A stretch of 19,342 nt of DNA from JACQHC01 sp035559715 (GCA_035559715.1 DATMAW010000180.1:1-19342), one strand, 5' to 3'; shown: positions 7,336-17,170, counted from the stretch's first letter. Notes: generated by a model not told the origin, from the letters alone. A program made the numbers and translations.

Positions 7336-9528
7336 TCACCCCACCCACCGCGGCACCATCCCTGACTTACGCTGCCACTGCTGCAGCAACATCGCCTCGG
7401 CCGCCCCGGCGTCCACCGGCTCGCGGAACAGATAGCCCTGCGCGTGATCGCACGCGAGGGCCTTGAGCCGATCGGTCTGCTCCGCGGTCTCCACGCCCTC
7501 GGCGATCACGCTGACCCCCAGATCGCGCGCCAGCGTCACGATCGTCTGCACGATGTCCCATGACTCGCCGCCGCTAGCCGCGCTAATGAACGAGCGATCA
7601 ATCTTCAACGCGTCAATGCTGAATCGCTGGAGGTAGCTCAGGGACGAGTATCCGGTCCCGAAATCGTCAATCTGGACCTGAACCCCGGCCTTGCGCAGGT
7701 CCGCGATGACGCCCACGTGCGATTCCGGATCTTCCATCAGCGTGCTCTCGGTGATCTCGAGCTTGAGACTCGTGGGCGGCAACCCCGTCAGGCGCAACAC
7801 CTCGAGAATCTGCTCCACGAGATTGGCATCCCCGAAATGACGGGCGGACAGGTTCACGCTGATCGAGAGCGGCCGGTCGGTGAAGCGCCGCTGCCACGTG
7901 GCCATCTGGCGGCACGCGGTTTCCATGACCCACCGCCCGATCGGCACGATCAGCCCCGTCTCCTCGGCCAGTGGAATGAACTCGCCCGGCGAGACCATAC
8001 CACGCTCCGGATGCTGCCACCGCACCAACGCCTCGAAGCCCGTGATCACACCGTCCCGCAGGTCCACGATCGGCTGGTAGTACACGCGCAATTCCTCGCG
8101 CTCCAGTGCTCGCCGCAGATGGGTCTCCATCTGAAGCTGCGCCACCGCCCGCTCATGCATCCCCTGATCGAACATCTCGTAGCAGGCCCGCCCGCGCGCC
8201 TTGGCGCGGTACATCGCAAGATCCGCATCCCGCAGATGGAACTCCGGCTTCTCGTGCTGCGCCGTGGAGAGCGCGATCCCAATGCTCGCCGTGGTGAAGA
8301 CCTCCCGCCCCTCCAGCTCGAACGGCGTGCGCAGCTCCGCCTGAATACGCTCGGCCACGCGCGTGGCATCGGCCACGTCCCGGATGTCGTCCAGAAGAAT
8401 GGTGAACTCGTCGCCGCCCATCCGCGCCACCACATCGCCCGGTCTGAGACACCCCTTCAGGCGCTGCGCGATCGCCACCAGCAGGCGGTCGCCGAACGTG
8501 TGGCCAAAACTGTCGTTCACCAGCTTGAAGCGATCGAAGTCCACGAACAACACGGCGAACAGATAGTCGGGCCGCCGCCGCGTGCGCTTCATCGAACGAT
8601 CGAGCAGCGACACGAAGAACGCGCGGTTGGGGAGGCCCGTGAGCGGATCGTGGAAGGCGTCGTGCAGCAACTGCTCTTCGACCGCCTTGCGGGCCGTGAT
8701 GTCGGTGAGCGAGCCGGCCAGCCGCGTGGCCTCGCCGTGCGGCGTTCGAACGGCCAGTCCGCGGGCCAGCACCCAACGGTAACTCCCGTCGGCGTGCCGC
8801 AACCGATGCTCGCTCTCGAAGTGCGGCGACCGCCCCTCGACGTGTCGGGCCAGCTCCGTCCGGACGCGCACCAGGTCCTCCGGATGGACTCGCGACGTCC
8901 AGGCATCGAGCGTCGGCCCAATGCCGGCCGGGTCACATCCCAGGATGGACGCCCACCGGGCCGAGTAGTGCACCGCCCCGGTCAACACGTTCCAGTCCCA
9001 CAGCCCGTCGTTGGCGCCTTGAGCCGCGAGCGCGTACCGCTCCTCGCTCTCGCGCAGTGCCGCTTCCGCGGCCTTGCGCTGGCTGATGTCCTCGCAGGTG
9101 GTGACCACGCCGATCGGCTGGCCGTCGCGATTTCGCACCACGTCCGACATCAGATACACGGGGAACGTGGTCCCGTCGCGCCGCGTGTTGGTCGTCTCGC
9201 GGCGCCAGCTCCGCATCCGCTCGAGATCCGGCGTCGTCATGGGCCGGCGCGGCCCGGCGGCGAAAACGCTCACGTCCTTGCCGATCAGCTCGGCGGGCTC
9301 GTACCCGTGCATCCGGGCGTCGGCCGGATTGGTGTAGACAATCTGGCCGGAGAGATCCGTGATCGTGACACCGAGCTGCATGGTCGCGACGGCCTTCTCG
9401 AGGCCGATCAAGGCGTCCTGGGTGCCCGGCACCGGCGCGGCGGCATCGGACAGTCCCGCGCCGCCGCTCGCCGGCACGGCTGCCTTGGGGTCCCTGCCCA
9501 TCACGTACCGCCGCACGGCCCAGCTCAC
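7336..9528 (-). CDS. PAS-PAS-GGDEF-EAL c-di-GMP signalling protein
   Basis: A 730-residue protein from GTG 9528. Two PAS domains (about 40-155 and 160-280, each ending in a DIxxRK-type exit) precede a GGDEF domain (about 285-450) and an EAL domain (about 465-720). GGDEF is intact (371-375) with an inhibitory RxxD site (RPGD 362-365), so cyclase activity and product inhibition are possible. The EAL domain keeps EAL 499-501, SVNLSARHF, EITES, DDFGTGYSSLSYL, KIDRSF and EGVET, so phosphodiesterase activity is also likely. The frame stays open upstream to 9681 and encodes a probable membrane helix (TLALLAVLVAVSWAVRRYV) right across the GTG, but no ATG, GTG or TTG lies there. AGGAG at 9580-9584 hints at a real start near 9565-9573. 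Divergent from the next gene. Confidence 0.95.
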   Translation of the reverse strand: MSWAVRRYVMGRDPKAAVPASGGAGLSDAAAPVPGTQDALIGLEKAVATMQLGVTITDLSGQIVYTNPADARMHGYEPAELIGKDVSVFAAGPRRPMTTPDLERMRSWRRETTNTRRDGTTFPVYLMSDVVRNRDGQPIGVVTTCEDISQRKAAEAALRESEERYALAAQGANDGLWDWNVLTGAVHYSARWASILGCDPAGIGPTLDAWTSRVHPEDLVRVRTELARHVEGRSPHFESEHRLRHADGSYRWVLARGLAVRTPHGEATRLAGSLTDITARKAVEEQLLHDAFHDPLTGLPNRAFFVSLLDRSMKRTRRRPDYLFAVLFVDFDRFKLVNDSFGHTFGDRLLVAIAQRLKGCLRPGDVVARMGGDEFTILLDDIRDVADATRVAERIQAELRTPFELEGREVFTTASIGIALSTAQHEKPEFHLRDADLAMYRAKARGRACYEMFDQGMHERAVAQLQMETHLRRALEREELRVYYQPIVDLRDGVITGFEALVRWQHPERGMVSPGEFIPLAEETGLIVPIGRWVMETACRQMATWQRRFTDRPLSISVNLSARHFGDANLVEQILEVLRLTGLPPTSLKLEITESTLMEDPESHVGVIADLRKAGVQVQIDDFGTGYSSLSYLQRFSIDALKIDRSFISAASGGESWDIVQTIVTLARDLGVSVIAEGVETAEQTDRLKALACDHAQGYLFREPVDAGAAEAMLLQQWQRKSGMVPRWVG

Positions 9529-9693
9529 GGCGACCAGAACCGCCAGCAGCGCCAGGGTTTGGGCGATGCCCGTGGAAGTCTCCTGGGGTCGAAGGGGCCC
9601 AACATGCGTGCTCGCGTCATCTTGCGCCAGCCTGCCGGGGCGCGCCGTACCGCTTGCGCCCCGTGACGCGGGAGGGCCATTCTACACTCCATC

Positions 9694-10449
9694 ATGTCCC
9701 AACCCCGCCCACCAAAGCCGGCTTCGCCGCCTCCCGCTGCTCCGGCGCAGGGGTCGTCGCCTGGGAACCGGCGGACGCAGGTCCCGCACGAAGTGGCCCA
9801 GGCCTGGGTCCAGTTCATGCGGGACGATGTGGCGGGGTCCGTGAATGGGCTCAACAATCGGCTGAACGCCATTCTCAGCGCCGTGGCGGAGATCACCACC
9901 GCCAACCTGAGCCGCGAAGATCGGGATCAGGTGCAGCGCATCCGAGACGAGGTGGAGCACGCGGTACGGATCACGTCGGGATTGCTGCGCCGCGTGGACG
10001 CGATGTCGCCGGACACGGTGCCCCACATGCTGCAGCCGTTCGCCGAGCCGCCCAAGCGGCCGGGGACGATCGTCGTGGTGGAAGATGACGACGCCAACCG
10101 GGCGGTGATCGTGCGGTTGCTGCAGAAGCTGGGGCATTATGTGACCCCGTGCGCCAACGGCATCGAGGCGCTGGACACGCTGCAGCTCGCGCCCGCAGAC
10201 TGCATCATCTGTGACCTGCGCATGCCCGTGCTCGGCGGCCAGAGTCTGTTTCAGCAGGTCGAGAACCTGAGGCCGCACCTCGCCAGCCGATTCGTGTTCG
10301 TGACCGGTGATTACACCGACCCGCAGTCGCGAGCGTTCCTGGATCAGAGTGGCCAGCCGGTGATCGGCAAACCGTATGACGTGTCCGAGTTGCTTGGCGC
10401 CGTCGCCCTCATCCTGCGGCGCGTCGAAGTCCTCGGCGAAGGCTCGTGA
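9694..10449 (+). CDS. Receiver-domain protein with degenerate histidine-kinase dimerisation region
   Basis: A 251-residue protein. After a Pro/Ala-rich N-terminus (1-28), residues about 33-105 look like the two-helix DHp domain of HDxNN-type histidine kinases (SVNGLNNRLNAIL, then LSREDRDQVQRIRDEVEHA). The position of the phospho-accepting His is Asn51, and no ATP-binding domain follows. Residues 124-246 are a receiver domain with acidic pocket E130-D131-D132, phosphoacceptor D174 in CDLRMPVLGG, T204 in FVTGDY and K226 in GKPYD. It cannot be a kinase itself; it may dimerise through the DHp-like helices or receive phosphate from another kinase. Start ATG 9694 lies in a 165-base divergent gap. 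The DRR/ERR-rich gene follows 22 bases after its stop, probably in the same operon. Confidence 0.85.
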   Translation: MSQPRPPKPASPPPAAPAQGSSPGNRRTQVPHEVAQAWVQFMRDDVAGSVNGLNNRLNAILSAVAEITTANLSREDRDQVQRIRDEVEHAVRITSGLLRRVDAMSPDTVPHMLQPFAEPPKRPGTIVVVEDDDANRAVIVRLLQKLGHYVTPCANGIEALDTLQLAPADCIICDLRMPVLGGQSLFQQVENLRPHLASRFVFVTGDYTDPQSRAFLDQSGQPVIGKPYDVSELLGAVALILRRVEVLGEGS

Positions 10450-10471
10450 ATCACACGGAGCGGAGAACCAC

Positions 10472-10732
10472 ATGAACGACGTGCGCAACGAAAGCGGATT
10501 CAACCCGGGCGATGCGCCTGATCGCCGCGTCGCCGAGCGACGCAGCTTCGCGAGCCATCGCGGCATCCGCGTAGATCGCCGCGCGGCCGGTGAACGACGC
10601 CGCAGCGGCGACGTGGCGCTCGCCCCCGGCGCCACCGGCGGCGAGCGGCGCAGGGGCCAGGACCGCCGGGGCGCCTCTGATGCCTGGCCGGTCGAGCGCC
10701 GGAGCGGTCAGGAGCGGCGCCAGCCGCGTTGA
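10472..10732 (+). CDS. Small Arg-rich DRR/ERR-repeat protein
   Basis: An 86-residue hydrophilic protein with no recognisable fold. After a short N-terminus (MNDVRNESGFNPGDAP) it consists almost wholly of repeated acidic-Arg-Arg units: DRR, ERR, DRR, ERRR, ERRR, DRR, ERR, ERR, with a Gly/Ala linker in the middle. The start ATG 10472 is supported by GGAG six bases upstream; the frame is open further back but overlaps the upstream gene. The style matches residues 29-58 of the hypothetical protein at 2743-3168. It follows the receiver protein by 22 bases and is probably co-expressed with it. Function unknown; high positive charge in a regular array suggests nucleic-acid, polyphosphate or protein-tail binding. 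Confidence 0.65.
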   Translation: MNDVRNESGFNPGDAPDRRVAERRSFASHRGIRVDRRAAGERRRSGDVALAPGATGGERRRGQDRRGASDAWPVERRSGQERRQPR

Positions 10733-10804
10733 CCCAATCGCCGCAAGACTTCTTCACGTAGTCTCGGGGCAAAATCTCACTCACGGAGCGCGTCGCGCGT
10801 TCAA

Positions 10805-10837
10805 GTTCCACAGGTCCCATTTCGTGACCCCTGGAAC
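10805..10837 (+). promoter_or_regulatory. Inverted repeat over the feoB ribosome-binding region
   Basis: GTTCCACAGG (10805-10814) and CCTGGAAC (10830-10837) can pair with one bulged base, with a loop of about 15 bases. The right arm contains GGAA, the only ribosome-site-like sequence before the TTG start at 10843, so folding could mask feoB translation. It may equally be an operator. Confidence 0.35.
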
Positions 10838-10842
10838 GTCGC

Positions 10843-12861
10843 TTGGCGCCTGCGACCGTGTTCTATCCCGCGCGCGGCAGCCCATCCGTGGAGGCCGCCG
10901 CCGAGTCTCACGACGAGCGCTTAGGGCGTGAGCTGAAACACGCTCGCCCGGCGCGCTGGCTGCTCGTGGGCGCGCCGAACGTCGGCAAGAGCGCCTTGTT
11001 CAATCGGCTCACCAACCTCTACGTCACTGTCTCCAACTACCCCGGGACTTCCGTCGAGCTGACGTCGGCCCTTCGGTCCGACGGTGACCGTCCCGTCGAG
11101 GTGGTGGACACACCCGGGCTCTACAGTCTGCTCGCCGTGACGGAAGACGAGCGAGTGGCGCGGCGAGCGGTGCTCGATGCATCCGATGCCACGATCATCC
11201 ACGTCGTTGACGCGTCGCATCTCGAGCGCGCGTTGCCACTCACGCTCCAGCTGCTGGCATTGCAACGGCCGCTCGTCCTGGCGTGCAACCTGATGGATGA
11301 GGCCGAGGCGCGGGGGGCCGCACCTGACCTTGCCGCGCTGGAGGAGCGGCTGGGGATTCCGGTGGTCGGGACCGTGGCGACCACGGGCAGAGGCGTGGAT
11401 GATCTGGCCCGGCGCGCGGCGCTGGCTCACACCCCGGTGGACGGCTGGGGCCTGCCAGAGCCCTACGCGGCGCTCGCCCGACGGGTGGCGCACGAAGGCG
11501 AGGGCGCTCGTGCGCTCATCGAGGCCGAGCTGGCGCTCGCGGGAGATCCCGAGTTCGAACCCCAGCTGGCCGCGGAATGCGGCGCGTGGCCTGAGATCGC
11601 AAACGAGCGGGAGCGACAACACGGCGGACCCGAAGGATACGCGGTGGGCCTCGCCACGAGCCGCAGGCGCATGGCGCTGGCGTTGCTGGACGGCGTCATT
11701 CCCTCCGCCGGGATCAACGCAAGAGACCAGAAGCGCCTGGACAATCTCCTGTTGTCTCCCTGGACCGGCATTCCGCTCATCGCCCTCGTGCTCTACCTGG
11801 CATTCTACCAGTTCGTGGGCCGGTTCGGCGCGGGTACGGCCGTGGACTGGATCGAGGGCGTGCTGTTCGGCCGCTGGATCGAGCCCGCGAGCGAGGCTGC
11901 CGTCCGTTCGCTCGTGCCCTGGGAGGCCGTGCAGGACCTGCTGGTGGGGCCCTATGGCCTCCTCCCGCTTGGCGTGCGCTACGCCGTGGCGATCGTGCTG
12001 CCGATCGTGGGCGCGTTCTTTCTCGTGTTCGCCGCGCTGGAAGACAGCGGGTATCTGCCGCGGCTCGCCCTGCTGCTGGACCGCGCGTTCAAGGCCATTG
12101 GCCTCTCCGGTCGCGCCGTCATCCCGCTGGTGCTCGGTTTCGGCTGCAACACCATGGCCACGCTGGTTACGCGCACGCTGGAGACGCGCCGCGAGCGCGT
12201 GATCACCACGCTGCTCCTGGCGCTCGCCATCCCCTGCTCCGCGCAACTCGGCGTGGTGCTCGGCATCCTCAGCATCGCGCCGGGCGCGGTGATGATCTGG
12301 ATGGCCGTGATGCTCGCGGTGTTCCTCGGCGTGGGCTGGTTCGCCGCGCGACTGCTGCCGGGTGAGCCGCCCGTGCTCCACATGGAACTGCCGCGCCTCC
12401 GGCTCCCGCGTCCGGGCAACGTGCTGGTGAAGACCGGCACGCGAATGCGCTGGTACTTCGCCGAGATCTTCCCGCTGTTCCTGCTCGCGAGCGTGCTGCT
12501 GTGGTTTGGCGACCTCACGGGGCTGCTCCAGGCGGCCACCAGACTCCTGGAGCCCGCCGTCGAGGCAATCAGCCTGCCAGCGGCGGCCGCGCCCGCTTTC
12601 CTGTACGGGTTCTTCCGGCGCGACTTCGGTGCGGCGGGGCTGTACGACCTGGCGGGGCAGGGCGCGCTGGGACCGGCCGCGCTCACCACGGCCGCGGTGA
12701 CCATCACGCTGTTCGTTCCGTGCGTGGCGCAGTTCCTGGTGATGCGGAAGGAACGCGGGCTCTCCGTAGCGGTCACAGTGCTCGTGGTGGCCACGACGGT
12801 CGCGTTCGCCGTGGGCGGCGCAGTAGGCTGGACGCTCCGCGCCGTGGGAGGCTGGCAATGA
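10843..12861 (+). CDS. feoB: Ferrous iron transporter FeoB
   Basis: A 672-residue protein that imports Fe2+ across the inner membrane. The N-terminal GTPase domain has G1 GAPNVGKS (43-50), G2 Thr in PGTSVE, G3 DTPG (89-92), G4 NLMD (149-152) and a G5-like ATTGRG. A helical GDI-like region follows. The C-terminal membrane part carries two gate domains with the FeoB GFGCN motif followed by TMATLVTRTLETRRER and a late FVPCVAQFLVMRKERG. It is about 100 residues shorter than E. coli FeoB, and the usual GCNxPA reads GCNTMA, so this is a divergent member. TTG 10843 is the chosen start. The stop overlaps the feoA start as ATGA, so the two are translationally coupled. Confidence 0.93.
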   Translation: MAPATVFYPARGSPSVEAAAESHDERLGRELKHARPARWLLVGAPNVGKSALFNRLTNLYVTVSNYPGTSVELTSALRSDGDRPVEVVDTPGLYSLLAVTEDERVARRAVLDASDATIIHVVDASHLERALPLTLQLLALQRPLVLACNLMDEAEARGAAPDLAALEERLGIPVVGTVATTGRGVDDLARRAALAHTPVDGWGLPEPYAALARRVAHEGEGARALIEAELALAGDPEFEPQLAAECGAWPEIANERERQHGGPEGYAVGLATSRRRMALALLDGVIPSAGINARDQKRLDNLLLSPWTGIPLIALVLYLAFYQFVGRFGAGTAVDWIEGVLFGRWIEPASEAAVRSLVPWEAVQDLLVGPYGLLPLGVRYAVAIVLPIVGAFFLVFAALEDSGYLPRLALLLDRAFKAIGLSGRAVIPLVLGFGCNTMATLVTRTLETRRERVITTLLLALAIPCSAQLGVVLGILSIAPGAVMIWMAVMLAVFLGVGWFAARLLPGEPPVLHMELPRLRLPRPGNVLVKTGTRMRWYFAEIFPLFLLASVLLWFGDLTGLLQAATRLLEPAVEAISLPAAAAPAFLYGFFRRDFGAAGLYDLAGQGALGPAALTTAAVTITLFVPCVAQFLVMRKERGLSVAVTVLVVATTVAFAVGGAVGWTLRAVGGWQ

Positions 12862-13154
12862 ACTGCTCCATGTGCGGCTCGAGTGCGGGCTGTCAGGGCT
12901 GCCCCATCGGCGCAGGATTCTATCTCCCGCACACGCTCGATACGCTGCGCTCCGGGCAGCGGGCCACGATCCAGCGTCTCGCCGCCGCCTCCGGCAGCGC
13001 GCTGCGCAAGCTCCTCGCGCTCGGCCTGTTGCCGGGCGTGGAGCTGGAAGTCGAGCGGTCCTGGCCCGCGATGGTGGTGCGACTCGGCAATGCGTCGGTG
13101 GCGCTGGACGAGGCGCTGGCCGGGGCGGTCGTCGTGTCAATTGACGGAGGGTGA
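12858..13154 (+). CDS. feoA: FeoA-domain protein with N-terminal Cys cluster
   Basis: A 98-residue protein. Residues about 28-95 are a FeoA domain (SH3-like): LRKLLALGLLPGVELEVE followed by a short beta-rich segment ending VVSIDGG. FeoA supports FeoB function in the cytoplasm. The first 16 residues carry four cysteines as C3-xx-C6 and C12-xx-C15, which is not part of normal FeoA and resembles the small Cys-rich proteins or tails found with some FeoB systems. They could bind iron or an Fe-S cluster. The order is also unusual: feoA usually precedes feoB, whereas here it follows with an ATGA overlap. A longer frame exists upstream but is a shadow of feoB; ATG 12858 is clear. Confidence 0.85.
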   Translation: MNCSMCGSSAGCQGCPIGAGFYLPHTLDTLRSGQRATIQRLAAASGSALRKLLALGLLPGVELEVERSWPAMVVRLGNASVALDEALAGAVVVSIDGG

Positions 13155-13294
13155 AGCGACAGGCGATCGCCGGCGATGAGAGGCGATGTGGCCCTGCACA
13201 GCATGGCGTGCGATCGCCCGCCTTCGCCGGTCATCGCCCGCGCACGGGCTCGTCTTACTGGACGAATCACCCCAACGTCCCAGATATTAGGCAG
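13155..13294. repeat. Intergenic region with GCGATCGC palindromes and inverted repeat
   Basis: This gap between feoA and the double-receiver gene contains the octamer GCGATCGC twice (13163-13170 and 13210-13217). An inverted pair GGCGATGA (13172-13179) and TCATCGCC (13231-13238) could form a stem. The ATCGCCCGC word also matches the tandem repeat before tag. It may be a terminator region or a small interspersed repeat. Confidence 0.45.
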
Positions 13295-14056
13295 ATGATG
13301 GACGTTCTGATCGTCGAGGACGACACCCAGGTGCGCACCGCCTACCAGCGCCTGCTCGAGCGCGCCGGCTTCCAGGTCACGGCCGTCGAGAACGCGCTGG
13401 CGGCCGTGGGCGAGCTGGAAACGAGGTCCTTCGACGCCATCGTGTGCGACCTCGAGCTGCCGTTCCTGAAGGGGCAGGGCTTTTTCGAGGAGCTGCGGCA
13501 AACCTTCCCGGCCATGGCCGACCGCGTGGTCTTCGTTACGGGCTGGGCGGCGGATCCGGCGAAGGGCGCGCTGCTCCATTCCACGGGCCGTCCGGTACTG
13601 CCCAAGCCCGTGGAGTTCGACGAGCTGGTGGCGACCGTGCGCCGCGTGGCGGCCGGCGCCGATCTCAACGCTCCGCAGGTGTCCGGCCGCATCGTCCTGG
13701 TGGATGACGACGTGGCGGTGCGGGACAGCTTGAGCCGGATCCTGCGCGCGGCGGGCTACCAGGTCGAGGCCGTGGCCAATGGGGCCGAAGCGATCGCGGC
13801 GTGCCGCCGGCACGTGCCGGACCTCGTTCTCACCGACCTCTACATGCCGGGCGTGGACGGCATCGAAGCGATGATCCGGCTCCAGACGGAACTCCCCGGG
13901 ATCCGCTTCATCGCGATGTCCGGTGGCGGCTATCTCGACAAGAAAGACGCGCTGCAAGCGGCAGGCTCGCTCGGCGCTTGGAAGACGCTCGCCAAGCCGA
14001 TCCGGCGCGAAGACCTCCTCAAGGCGGTGGCGGCGGCCCTCGGCGAGGAACATTAG
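13295..14056 (+). CDS. Response regulator with two receiver domains
   Basis: A 253-residue protein made of two tandem receiver domains and no output domain. The first (1-120) has acidic pocket E8-D9-D10, phosphoacceptor D52 in CDLELPFLKG, T82 in FVTGW and K104 in PKPVEFDE. The second (132-252) has D137-D138-D139, phosphoacceptor D181 in LTDLYMPGVDG, S209 in AMSGGG and K234 in AKPIRRED. Such proteins act as phosphate relays or sinks between kinases and other regulators. ATG 13295 is chosen; a GTG at 13151 would extend it through repeat-rich DNA with no receiver sequence. The first receiver resembles that of the protein at 9694-10449 (FVTG, GxPVxxKP), which suggests an old duplication. Confidence 0.9.
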   Translation: MMDVLIVEDDTQVRTAYQRLLERAGFQVTAVENALAAVGELETRSFDAIVCDLELPFLKGQGFFEELRQTFPAMADRVVFVTGWAADPAKGALLHSTGRPVLPKPVEFDELVATVRRVAAGADLNAPQVSGRIVLVDDDVAVRDSLSRILRAAGYQVEAVANGAEAIAACRRHVPDLVLTDLYMPGVDGIEAMIRLQTELPGIRFIAMSGGGYLDKKDALQAAGSLGAWKTLAKPIRREDLLKAVAAALGEEH

Positions 14057-14112
14057 ACCCCGGGGCATCGCGACCGTACGTTCGTCCTCCGGACTCGGAG
14101 ACGGCCCGCGCG

Positions 14113-14310
14113 ATGGTAAGAGCGCGGGAGGCGCGGCGTGCTTTCCGGCGACTCCGAACTTCCTGTTTCTGGTCGTATCCCCCCGACCTCAACATTGGCG
14201 AGGAAGACGTACCCCGGGTGGCCGAACAGCTGATAAGGCATGGCAACCGGAAAGCATGGCAGATAGCCGCCGGTGCCAGACTGAAAACCCCCGTCTCCGC
14301 GGCCTGTTAG
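14113..14310 (+). CDS. Small hypothetical protein or gene remnant
   Basis: A 65-residue frame between two convergent gene ends. Its central sequence LRTSCFWSYPPDLNIGEEDV and the following PRVAEQLIRHGNRKAWQIA reads like a genuine folded protein, not random translation: it balances hydrophobic, acidic and aromatic residues, unlike the Arg/Pro/Ala-rich shadows nearby. From memory it resembles short proteins found next to AbiEii-type nucleotidyltransferase genes, but no such partner is present here. ATG 14113 is a possible start, with a GGAG twelve bases upstream; sequence upstream in frame may also belong. The last 15 residues look degraded. It may be an orphan antitoxin-like gene or a fragment. 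Function unknown. Confidence 0.4.
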   Translation: MVRAREARRAFRRLRTSCFWSYPPDLNIGEEDVPRVAEQLIRHGNRKAWQIAAGARLKTPVSAAC

Positions 14311-14325
14311 GGCAGGGTTAGTCCC

Positions 14326-16779
<2,454 letters not shown>

Positions 16780-16793
16780 TGGACCTCCTCAGA

Positions 16794-16809
16794 GGGGGCC
16801 TGCGCCCCC
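16794..16809 (-). promoter_or_regulatory. Hairpin just upstream of the hppA ribosome site
   Basis: GGGGGC and GCCCCC pair perfectly over six bases with a four-base loop (CTGC on the plus strand). The hairpin sits four bases upstream of AGGAGGT (16783-16789) in the hppA leader and could affect translation or mRNA stability. Confidence 0.4.
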
Positions 16810-16948
16810 GGACCGAATCAACGACGAGGTGACATACCTGGGAATCGCCCCCGCGGGACTGCGCGCGCCGACAGGTGCGGCCGCAGGCGTGGGCCGGGCC
16901 GCCGCTTCCAGCGTGCTACGCGGGGCGTAAAACTCGCCAGGCGGTCCC

Positions 16949-17170
16949 GTGCGGGCAAGCGCGATTCCGGCCCCCTCAGGACGACCGCGCGACACCTCTG
17001 AGCCAGTCTCGATCCGACCGGTGGCCGCGGAGGGCGGCGACCTGGCCGCCCGCATCGCCCGCCTCGAGGAGCGGGGAGTCCTGGTGCGTGGCGAGCGCCG
17101 CGAGCGAGCACCGCGCCGCGTGGCTCGCAAGCCCGGCGCCCTGGCCAGGTTCGTGGCTGACCGGGATTGA
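16949..17170 (+). CDS. Putative short antitoxin of the PIN toxin pair
   Basis: A 73-residue frame from GTG 16949. Its second half (AARIARLEERGVLVRGERRE, then RAPRRVARKPGALARFVADRD) resembles the toxin-binding tail of Phd- or AbrB-type antitoxins. The usual N-terminal DNA-binding fold is not visible: the first 30 residues are Pro/Ser/Arg-rich. It may have lost that domain, or its real start may have been altered by a frameshift. Its stop codon overlaps the toxin ATG (TGATG), the normal arrangement of type II toxin-antitoxin operons. If the DNA-binding part is lost, autoregulation would be impaired. Confidence 0.55.
   Translation: MRASAIPAPSGRPRDTSEPVSIRPVAAEGGDLAARIARLEERGVLVRGERRERAPRRVARKPGALARFVADRD

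Noticed and set aside
7717..9666. 649-residue plus-strand frame antisense to the GGDEF-EAL gene
   Set aside because: No recognisable motif, and the opposite strand carries intact GGDEF and EAL domains.
10921..13140. 739-residue minus-strand frame antisense to feoB and feoA
   Set aside because: Low-complexity Arg/His-rich translation opposite clear FeoB and FeoA motifs; a shadow.
13151..13294. N-terminal extension of the double-receiver protein from GTG 13151
   Set aside because: It runs through repeat-rich intergenic DNA and adds no receiver sequence; the family start is at MMDVLIVEDD.
14053..14241. Minus-strand 62-residue frame in the gap before hppA
   Set aside because: The plus-strand frame over the same DNA has more protein-like composition; no ribosome site or motif supports the minus frame.
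14057..14325. Riboswitch in the gap between the convergent genes
   Set aside because: I compared it by eye with the cobalamin box and found no matching core; both flanking genes end here, so a leader RNA is not expected.
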